Shown piece by piece: positions 52,675 through 64,000 of a DNA stretch of 64,000 bases (within the stretch, counting starts at the first letter, position 1; every line of letters begins with the position of its first letter). This stretch comes from Lamellibrachia columna. Taxonomy: Eukaryota; Annelida; Polychaeta; Sabellida; Siboglinidae. The translations under genes and the position numbers were made by a program. Below the pieces are notes generated by a model. It had not been told where the DNA came from and did not search any database. It saw only the letters and a program-made list of their open reading frames with translations. The stretch is taken from contig OY759267.1 of NCBI GenBank assembly GCA_963662155.1, positions 37,144,778 through 37,208,777 of the forward strand. Direction: 5' to 3'.

Positions 52675-54520
52675 CGCGAACATGACCAAAAAGCGATGTG
52701 TTTGATATGCAGAGAAAGCGTTGCTGATTTGAAACGTGAAATGGCATTACGATTCGAAGCATAACAAGTGCTTTGACGGTGCATATGTGGGAAAAGACGA
52801 ACGCATGAAGGAGTTCAAGAAACGATTTGATGCACACTTGGGCGAGACGAAGAGGGTACCTGTGTTTACAAACACTTCGAGCCATCTTAATGAAGCCAGT
52901 TATCGCATCTGTTACTCGCTCAACACCAGGTGCCGTTTACTCACGCACAATTGTTCAAGAAGGCTTTCATGGCCAGTGCCGAAGTTCTGTTCGCTCGATT
53001 TCAGAACAAAGATAAGATCGTGCAACAGATTGGGAAACTGCCACTTTCACCCGACACATGTGCCCTTCGATGTGATGTGTTGAGTGGTGACATTTTCATG
53101 CAGCTGATGACTAAGTTGCCAGCCTCTCCTGCTTTTTCACTTGCTCTCGACGAAAGCACCTGACACAAGTGACACGGCACAACTGATGCTGATGGTATCG
53201 GCGAAGAAAATGATTTGACGTGGGAAAATTTGGTTTCTCTGTGTACAGACGGCGCGCCCAGCATGGTTGGTCGTCAAGCTGGATTCGTTGCGTTGTTCCG
53301 TCAAGAAATCGGAAAGCCGAATCTGATATCATACCACTGCATAATTCACCAGCAAACATTGTGCGCGAAAGCAGACTGTGGTCTGCAGGATACGATGAAA
53401 ACTGTTGTAGAGAGCGTGAACCTTATCCGCACACGTTCTCTCAACCACAGGAGGTTCCAAATCACTTGGCTGCACTTGATGATGCAGAATTCGGCGATGT
53501 GCTAGTCTACAACAGTGTCCGTTGGCTGAGTCGAGGCGCATTTCTTGAGAGATTTGCTGCACTGCTTCCTCACATCGTGAGTTTTCTCAAAGAAATTTAT
53601 CACCCAGTTGCCCATCTGGAAGATGACAAGTTTCGGGTGCGACTCTGCGTTCTGACTGACATTTTCGGACACCTAAATAAGCTAAACCTGCTGCTATAAG
53701 GACGGCACAAGTTGCTGTGTAATTTGTACGAAGCGGCGAAGGGCTTCGATGACAAGGTGACACTTTAAAAAATTATCTGCAGTTCAAGTTCACCAGAGAA
53801 TTCTGTGGCGAAGACGACGAACGTATCGCAGACGCCAAGCGGGTACTTGGTGATGTGCTTAACAGCCTGGAGACCGCATTCAACGGACGAGTCGCTGACT
53901 TCGCTGCTATCGACGACGTTTGCTGCTTCTTTGCAAACCCTTTTACTGCGGAGACAGCTATTTGCCAAACATTGTCGTTTGCAGTCGACGAAGTAGCGTT
54001 GCAGGACAATTTCATCGATTTCAAGGTGGTGCCAGGACTAAAAAAATTAGTTTAATGCTGCGAAAGACGATCTCCTGCTTTTCTGGACAACGCAAGTGCC
54101 TGTGCGATTTTCAGTTCTGATCGAAGCAGCACAGAAATTTGTGGTGCTTTTCGGCAGCACATGGTCATGTGAATCAGGATTCCCAGCCATGAATCACATC
54201 AAGAACCACCTCCGGTGCCGACTCAAGGACACACATCTTCTGCGACTCTCAATCTCTCCGCTCTGCACACAGTTCGGTCAGTTGTCGAAGAATATGCAGC
54301 ACCATCCTTCGTATTGACTGCAATCATTAGATGTGCTGACTTCTCTTGCGTTGTTTCGAAAATGTTTCCATGTTCTACTTGTAAAGTACCATATTTTTAG
54401 CCTGGCAAAGCAGATAATAAAAGCAATATTTGTGCACTGTGTTTTTTTAAAGCTTTGGCCCGCTTTAATATAGCACTCCAAATTTTGGCCCTCGTCCCAA
54501 AAAAGTTTGCTGATCCCTGT
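52675..54520 (+). mobile_element. degenerate hAT (ZBED-type) DNA transposon
   Basis: An open-and-broken coding series: BED-like zinc finger (CLICRESVADLKRE with HYDSKH, about 52690-52760), KEFKKRFDAHLGETKR, QIGKLPLSPDTCALRCDVLS, LCTDGAPSMVGRQAGFVAL and ISYHCIIHQQTLCAK, NSVRWLSRGAFLERFAALL, VPGLKKL, and the C-terminal dimerisation motif STWSCESGFPAMNHIKNHLR. At least five frameshifts or stops, so inactive. A right terminus of hAT type (AAAGTTTGCTGATCCCTG, about 54505-54520) is visible. I could not find a matching left terminus. Confidence 0.85.
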
Positions 54521-54739
54521 TGTAAATCTAGTGGGAAGAGTTATTTGAGGTTAAGGCTGTGTGATGTTAAGGTATCAAAAATGTTGCTATAAGTTTAATT
54601 TTCATTTATTTTGAGTAAGTTTATATTAAAGTCTCCTGCAATAATTAGTTCTTGATTATTATTTTTAATGATACTACAGCTGATGAAAATTCATTTATAA
54701 AAGAATTTATTTGACAAAGGTAAAGTAAGAGCACTTACC

Positions 54740-56880
54740 TTGCTAAATTTATCTGCTGCCATCGATACTATTGATCATAACATTCTAATTAAACGCTTGA
54801 CAATGTCGTCTGGCATGTCTGGCACAGCCCTGAGCTGGTTTTCATCATACTTAACTGATTGATACCAAAGAGCGAAGATAACTAATTGTTTTTTAGCGGT
54901 TCTTCCCACCTCATGAGGTGTTCCTCAGGGTTCTGTTCTTGGACCACTACATTTTACTCACAACTTGGATTACCACCTTTATGCAGATTATCCACAGATT
55001 TACCTTTCCTTGGCCACCCCGGATACACAGTACTCATTTAATTACTTTAAATTTAAATAGCTCTTCTTAGTATTTGTACACAAAGCAGCGTGGTAAACTT
55101 GATTGTTTTTTCTCCAACACCTATGCTGAGCCAGAATTTAACACCGGCCGTCTCTCCGCACGGAATTTTGGAGTCACCTTTGATAACAATAAACATTTTA
55201 CACAGTATATTTCACAAACTTGTCGTTGCTGCTTTTATTACATTCGAGATATTGTATTTTTTTAACTTTCACTGAACTTATAGTTGAGTAGCATGGGACA
55301 TAACGCAAGTTTTGGGGCATAAAGCCCGCCCTCTAACTAGTTTCACTGCGCGAAAATAAGAATTTCGAGATCGCCAGATGATGCCACATACAGTTGTTCA
55401 CATTCGGTTAGAATACGGTGGCAGAAAACGAAATACACGCGTTAGTTTTTTTTCATAAAACTTTGGATTCTATTAATTATAAAAATGGTCACCCCAAAAG
55501 TGGTTTTGTTGGCAGTAACCACAAGAAACTGAGACAAAGTGTTGAGTGTCTGCAGTAGATAAATATGTAATCACTAATGTTGTGAATGTTGCGGACGCGA
55601 GTGATAAAAGCCAGTAGTATGCAAATGGTGAAATTTTAATATTAAACAGTAGGGCAAAAAGGCCAACATTAGTGGGGGCAAAACGCACAGGGTGGGGCGT
55701 ACTACATCTGTCATAGATGTGAGTCTGAAAGTGAGTAAACGAGTTGAGAAGCTCTGTCTGTGCATGAGAGTTTATAATAAACATATTAAATAAAACGCAC
55801 TTGTTGAATATCAGATAAAGAGCTAATTAATTAACAATTCCAGTCAAGGTTTTTAATAAAATAAGTAAACTAATAACTTATTTGAGGCTGATTAATACAT
55901 AACGCCCAGGGGCGGGCGTTTTGTCCCCAGGGGCGGGCGTTTTGTCCCACCCCTGGGGACCTCTGCTAAAATGACTATAACTTTTTCTGCGATATTAAAC
56001 ATCGAAAATGTCAATACAAGACATTCAGCTAAGATAATGTACTAGGTGATGCGTCCCATATATCAGAGATATAGCTAAAATGTTTTCCCATGAGTCGATT
56101 TCACGAAACAAGTAGGCGTATTGCCCCACCCTACTCTACAGCTTTGTTTACATTAAGATGTCGTTGCTGCTTTGATCACATTCGTGACCTTCGTCGTATT
56201 CGCCGGTAGGTGTCTTCTGCCGTCGCCAAAACTATTGCAACTGCTCTTGTTAGCAGTAGACTTGATTATTGCAATTCCCTTTATCATAATATTGCTCTCG
56301 AGGACATCTTGAAACATCAACGTATGCAAAATTATTTGGCAAGGGTAGTTACCCGGTCTCATCTTTTCTCTCACTCAGCACAACTTCTTAAAATCAATCA
56401 TTGCATTGGCTCCCTGTCCGATATCGCATTATTTTTAATATCTGCACATTTACATATCAATCACTTTCATCCAAGCAACCAGCATATTTGCATTCACTGC
56501 TCACTCCTGCAAGACGGCCCAAACAGCTTCGATCATCTAATTCTAATCTACTTTTTGTTCCTAGTGTTAAGAGCTTTTTTAGTTGCTGCATCGACTCTGT
56601 GGAACTCACTCCTGTTAGTGTTAAGTCTGTAGGAAATATAACAACATTTCACCGTAAACTAAACACCCACCTGTTAGTGTTAAGTCTGTAAGAAATATAA
56701 CAACATTTCACCGTAAACTAAACACCCACCTGTTTAAACTTGCTTATCCTCCATAGCTCCTCATTGTACCAATCCAACTGTTTACAACTGGAACTGCTTA
56801 TCGATTAGGAACTGCTTAACCTGTTTTGTTTTGGTGCGTTGCCGAGCTTGGGTTTCCCGAGGATTAGCGCAGTAGAAATA
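54740..56880 (+). mobile_element. non-LTR retrotransposon copy interrupted by a 0.9-kb insertion
   Basis: The left part (54740-55262) reads LSAAIDTIDHNILIKRL, GVPQGSVL, HLYADYPQIYLS and SQTCRCCFYYIRDI. The right part (56155-56880) resumes with the same CRCCF-HIRDL segment, then ATALVSSRLDYCNSLYHNI, LARVVTRSHLFSHSAQLL, PSNQHICIHCSLL and STLWNSLL. About 25-30 bp of the element are present on both sides of the insertion. The tail also contains a small internal duplication (GTTAGTGTTAAGTCTGTA, 56610-56720). Same family as 14520-15070. Confidence 0.8.
55263..56154. mobile_element. insertion within the non-LTR copy, with GGGGCGGGCG motifs
   Basis: Splits the retrotransposon reading. It contains a tandem pair CAGGGGCGGGCGTTTTGTCC (55908-55945), closely followed by the inverse CCCACCCCTGGGG, and related GCCCCACCC motifs near its right end (about 56120). 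No host gene and no transposase recognised. Confidence 0.5.
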
Positions 56881-58400
56881 TTTTATGTTATGGGTGTAGG
56901 GGACATTTATTATGGTTGTGTGCGTTTTGAACAAGTTTGTTTTTGCGTTAAGGGATACGGCACGCGTTTGTCAAACGGCAAACGGCGAACTTCAGTTCAT
57001 CAAAACATGACGACGAGTGAAAGATCCGAGAGATCCAGTGAACATGTCCGAATTTGCATGGCGAGCTCATTTGATCATGCGCGTCAGGGTATCGGACGTA
57101 GATAATCATATGGATTTATGTTAGCCGTCTTGCTTAAGTGTGAACCACTCAAACTTGGCATATGTTGGATTATCTCGCACAACATAACATGCCACGCGTA
57201 GTATCTTGCTATCATTTTTAATCTGCAGCGTTGCGTTTTTCTTTTCTAGCAAAGGCGTCATGTAAAAATTTACGACTTACGATTTTAGTGTCTCCCCAGA
57301 AATACATATATTTTCAAGTTGCTTCTCACATATGCCAAGTGTTAGGCTGGGTGACAACAAAATGGTACTCAATTTTTATTATTAAACTACCAGTTTTAGG
57401 ACCACCGTCATCTGGTCACGAGCAACGTACCATTTGGTCGGCTCGCCAGGTGACGTTCACGATTACTACTTTAGATAGGAAAGAGTGTGCACGTTGACAG
57501 TGCACTGGAACCACGCCCACTGCGTATTGACGTTGCCATGACTAGCGATAGTCGCGTCAATACCGTCGTCCTCACGCGTGCGTCCATGCGGGCCGAGGCA
57601 ACAGCATGAATAATGCACGTGCTTTTAGCGAACAGTCATGTCGTTGCACACGTTTTGACGGTCAGAAGGGAATGGACGCATTGTTTGTATGTTTTGTGAC
57701 GTAACTGAACCACGTTCGTCAAGGTTGGCCTGATCGATGCCCCACCGAGACAACGACCGTGGCCCGTACTCCGAGTTTCACGCAGTCTCCATGAAAAGAC
57801 AGTGCTGCGTAACTTGGCCTAGCGTCCACGTCGACGTGCTTCGAAATGAGAATAGCACAGTTAATTACGCAACTTTCAAAACGTTTTTATACTGTATCCA
57901 ACTCTCATAGTGTAGAGGTACCGTAATATAAAATGCATTCATTTTGGTTACATGTTTCAAAATTGTGTTCGCAGACAATGTTAACACAAAACCACGTAAA
58001 ATGTCTTCATAACCGTTATGCTGTAGTTCTATATCTTTTCAGAGTCGACATCAAACGTTCTGCGAAAAAAATACCACCGTAATTGTTATGGAGAATTGAC
58101 GATGATGTAGGGTTAATAGTTGTGGTTTATTTTGCTTATTGGCATATCTTACATTAAAATATACACTGGAAGAAATATATTAAACAAACATAGCTGCAAT
58201 AAAAATACAAACCTGCCCTTTCATATTTGTGAACATTGGGCGAATTTTGGTACATTTGGTGTTCTGGTGTTCAGACATTTGACGTGCCCGTCTGTACACA
58301 TATATCGGCAACGGAAATAGTCGATCCTAATCCCGTATAACACTTGACACTACGTGCTCCGGCGAATCTCTCGGGACGAACTTAGCCCTAATCAGGTGCG
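56881..58400. other. intergenic, no supported gene
   Basis: Mixed composition, with a GC-richer zone at 57380-57850 but no splice-supported exon or domain. Confidence 0.35.
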
Positions 58401-58412
58401 AAGTATATTTAA

Positions 58413-58735
58413 TTCATCGCGAAACCGCCAAACATCGTCTCCATCGAGGCCTGGCGACGCGACATTTGCCCGCTTAACGATGTCTTACGTCTAAACGTAT
58501 CAGTCATTATGGACAGTTTATGTCCGTATAAAAGAGACGATCGCGCGACACATGTAACTGTAGAAGTGAAGATAATCAGGACCGTAGATGTGTCATCGTC
58601 ACCGGTTCGTTGTCGACTCACGACTGACGCCGGTCGCCGGAGCCAATAGGCTGCAGAGACGGTCTCGCACAGCAACGCTGCCGGTTGGTTCAACGGGACG
58701 TTGGTCAGAGACCAGGCGAACGGTCGAACGTTTTA
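58413..58735 (+). other. unassigned coding-like segment
   Basis: The plus frame is open for 78 codons (PLNDVLRLNVSVIMDSLCPY, then THVTVEVKIIRTVDVSS), has one in-frame TAG at 58647-58649, and continues 28 more codons. The composition (alternating hydrophobic beta-strand pattern, Cys, Arg) looks protein-like, but there is no good acceptor upstream and I recognise no family. It could be an exon of the MATH gene, a gene relic, or chance. Confidence 0.25.
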
Positions 58736-59179
58736 AACCAAATGCATAAGTACGTTTGTTTTTTGTGCGGACCGTTGTAGTGACTGCACTTGCCGCATTT
58801 GCTTGATGTGTAGGTCTAGTCGTTGAATCGCATTAGCGGATTTAACGGCTTTGATGAAACGATGTTATTGGATTCCTGCTGGTAGTCTTTCAACTGTACG
58901 AACAGCAGACGGTGTTTTGCGATATCGTCATCGTGCTATCGGATATTCAGTGCAAACAGCGACATCGTAGTTCAAGAAACTGATGACATCAATTGTCGAT
59001 CTGGTTTGCAATAATTTTCCATCAATGTTAAATAGCAAGACGAGACTGGTATTGATTGCATATGTGTTTCTACTAGATTAGCCGTCTGCCATTGGTTAGC
59101 TCACTCAACCCCGCAGTCAACAACGCCGTTTAGAATGAGAGTGTTTGATGCTGGCGAGCTCACCTGGTCTGGTCAATAA

Positions 59180-61105
<1,926 letters not shown>

Positions 61106-64000
61106 GTAGGAAGCCGAGTGTCCAAACTACCAAACATACCAACATTACATTTCTAATAACGGCTACCCGAAATGACCCGTAGCGCCATAACAGTCAATTA
61201 TCGACAAACGCAATGACGCGTGCCCGACACTTCTCCGCATACATTTAATTAATTATTGTATCGGAAACGAATACAATGTGCCAATAACAACGCTCACTGC
61301 TATGAAACAAAAATCACAACGGTATACTCGCACTCCCCAACAGTGGCGCCACCAGCATACCACCGCTGCCACAACTTAATTATAAATTCAAAATGAACAA
61401 TTATACACTGATATGAACAAGCGGTTTCTAGACTAATTTTTATTGCAAACACAATCCGCAATTGTATGCAATTGAAATCGAGAGATTCCTTTACAAAATT
61501 AAGAGTGTACCAAAGGAAATAAAGATGTGCAGAATCTGCACATCAAACGTAAGTTGTGACAGTGGTGAAATGATGAGTGGCGCCCCTGGTGGGGAGTTTG
61601 CGGTATACTACCATCATAAAACAACTCATCGCTCTGACGCTTGATTGGTTTCGAACGCGATCGCGCACGTTGCCATAGAGAATCACCGGCATAGTGATTG
61701 CCGGCGATTGTTTCAAGCGCGCGGCAAAATTATCACGGAAATATTTAGATACCTGACTATTCATTTTATTCAAGTCATGTCAGCCACTCGTAGCTATAGA
61801 CACACCACGACACGTGTACTCTTCATCGACGACATCAAGGGACATATAAACAACATGTACCACACGAACATATTGACGAAAACGATCCCATGATGTCTGG
61901 CGTTAAGACGTATTCACCATCTGACGATCCAGAATACGCTATTTCAGATAGCCTCTGCGGTATTTTCCCCTACATCTATATGGATTACGGGAAGAACCAT
62001 GCGGTGTATAGTCCCCTGTTGGAAAACAACCTGGTCGGTTGCCATACATGAAGGTTTGTGTGCGTCTTCTAGTGGTTTTTGTTGTTTGTACGCTGTTGGC
62101 TTGTATCACGGACGTTGTCGATCAAAACGTTCTGATGGCGCTTGTAAGTGTTTAACTTGTCCGTCTTCGTTTTCTTATTCTTGTCCCCCCCTCCCCGGTC
62201 CCTTGAGAAATGGAGGTCAGATCACTTAGTCTACGTTCTCCTCTCGAAGAGTGGTCTCCATATGTCGCGATCTTTGACCATTCTTTCCCACCCTCGGGTG
62301 TTTACCTCTGCCCTTTCGACGTCTCTCTTGACACTGTCCCTCTTCTTCACTTTGAGTCACATGTTTTCCAAGCTCTCTTTGTCAATCTTGTCTCACCCGT
62401 TCTTTGTATGTGTGCTGCCCATCGCAGTCTTCGTCCTCGTGTGTTTCTGTAAGTGCTTATCTATAAGTCTACATGCATACGTGCCTTTCTAAATCCAAGT
62501 TTTATCTTACATACATGTGTTTCTAAGTAAAGATATAGATAAGTGTACGTTTCACCCCGAAAGCAGCACAGTCTGAGGTAAACAAACGTATTTGTTTCAC
62601 TACAGTTTGTATCGCAATGCCATTTCCAGTCACCTATATCAACTAGTATCCCGTGTGAATTAGCACAGGTACTTGACGATGGGCCTCACATGTCACAACC
62701 GTGCGGTGTCACTGCCCTCAGGCGCCGTTCAACATAACAACCAGTATTTAAAGCGAGAAACTTGTTCCTCCGACGGAATAACCGAGTCGGCGACACGTGA
62801 GCGCGGTCGATATCTCTCTGCACTTGACCTATAGAGTGCCTCAGAAGTTGACCCTCCGTCGGCAAAGAGAAGCTCCTTATGGTAATCGAAGCATCGGAGG
62901 TGAGACGGGAACCCGACCTGATGAACGTGCTGATCTGTACGCATTTGATTGGGTTAATTACGGCGATCCACTCTTGATTTCGACGACCTGCAACGACTGC
63001 TGTTACGCAACGAATGGAACGCATCGATCGATGTTTTGTTTTATGCGCCTGTCATTAGACGGGTCGCCGCTGCCACTTAAATATATCTGCTGGCGTTTTC
63101 AAGATTAGTTTCCGGCATCATTTTCTTTATCAAGTTCAAATGCACTTTGCATTGCCGCATTTAGATGATACAAAATGCACGCTTACACACGATCAATCAC
63201 ATTCATCCAATCAAACCTATTTACTGCATGCGCAATTCTTGCAGGATATGAGAGTAGGCGGAAATTCGTTTGGATCCACTTACGTTATATTCAAAGGAGT
63301 TGACCGTTGAACATAATGTTGATAGTGTTATGTCGAATACACGCGCGAATATACTTCATGAAACCAGCAGGTTAACAGTACACCAACAATAGCCCCGTTT
63401 TTTGAAATACTTTGCATACTGAGGTACCTCGGTGAATACGCCATTTTACATCCTGCAAAAATCACTCTTAACCAATCATGTCATGGTGGCATTTTTGTTT
63501 ACGAAACGTCGCTCCGTCGTTCAGTAATCGCAAGTGATTACTCGAAAACAACGGTGTTAATGATTTGTTTGCACTCAGTCGAAGATAAAAGTATTACTGA
63601 TCTACTTCGTCATCTCACGTTATTCGGTAAAAGGCGGATACTGTTGGTAAAATTAACTGAGGTCGTCGCTTGCGACACACATAAATACATCGTGTGGCTT
63701 CGCACAGAAGGGGACATTTTCAGTGCTAAAGATTAAGGAAATATGTGTCAGATTTCAGATTTGAACGGCTAATGCGTGACTGTTGATAGGTGTGCGTCTG
63801 TCTCCGTCATCCTTCAATTAACTCTTACTATCTGTTGTCACACTATCACTCCACTTGAACACCATCACTTCCCGATGATCTTTCTGGACCGAAACAGCAA
63901 CCTCTCTCCTGAAAACCGACATTACTGAAAAAAAGAGGTGGAGACGAGAGTGACGCTTAATAGACATCAGAAACAATAACCTTGTCTCGGATCCTACAGC
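61106..64000. other. no supported gene; includes dispersed repeat copy 2
   Basis: A second copy of the CAGCCACTCGT..ACCACGACACGT repeat lies at about 61776-61935. Later exons of the MATH gene may lie here, but none could be tied in by phase and domain. GC-richer segments at 62690-63100 are open in several frames without a recognisable product. Confidence 0.4.

Noticed and set aside
58409..58693. 94-codon minus-strand open frame
   Set aside because: The plus strand of the same region has the more protein-like pattern. No domain or splice support on the minus strand.

Overview
The window is eukaryotic (metazoan) nuclear DNA: split genes with GT-AG introns, long dinucleotide and tetranucleotide microsatellites, many minisatellites, and layers of decayed non-LTR retrotransposons and DNA transposons. 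The mix (CR1/jockey-like and RTE-like reverse transcriptases, hAT/ZBED and THAP remnants, and a secreted gene joining an LDLR-type YWTD propeller to a farnesoic-acid-O-methyltransferase-like domain) suggests a marine invertebrate such as a lophotrochozoan or non-vertebrate deuterostome. The species cannot be fixed from sequence alone. No bacterial operon, CRISPR array or rRNA gene was seen.

Layout. 1-5.0 kb: an unassigned GC-rich block, a hAT-like MITE and three minisatellites. 5.0-20.0 kb, minus strand: a nine-exon gene whose splice phases all agree and which gives 576 residues (signal peptide, YWTD beta-propeller, FAMeT-like domain, Cys-rich C-terminal domain). Its 7.4 kb first intron holds a CR1-like copy broken by two younger insertions. 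20-27 kb: a long inverted repeat, THAP-domain remnants, a reverse-transcriptase scrap and local duplications. 27.1-41.4 kb, minus strand: a complete eleven-exon gene for 26S proteasome AAA-ATPase subunit Rpt1/S7 (PSMC2, 433 residues). Its introns contain a hAT MITE with a perfect 8-bp target duplication, an almost intact CR1-like reverse transcriptase, and a 52-bp tandem array built from the gene's own exon-3 splice acceptor. 42.2-44.2 kb: two fused reverse-transcriptase fragments. 46.4-49.2 kb, plus strand: a five-exon RANGRF/MOG1 gene (Ran-binding, nuclear transport), 187 residues. 50-57 kb: RTE-like, hAT/ZBED-like and a second non-LTR remnant family. 59.2-61.1 kb, plus strand: three exons of a MATH (TRAF-like) domain gene that probably continues outside what I can trace. 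61.1-64 kb: nothing recognised.

The host genes are unrelated in pathway: proteasome, nuclear transport, a secreted or extracellular protein, and a MATH adaptor. The strongest unusual signals are the exon-derived decoy-acceptor array in PSMC2, whose unit-to-unit variation falls only at CpG sites, and the uncommon domain order of the minus-strand secreted gene.
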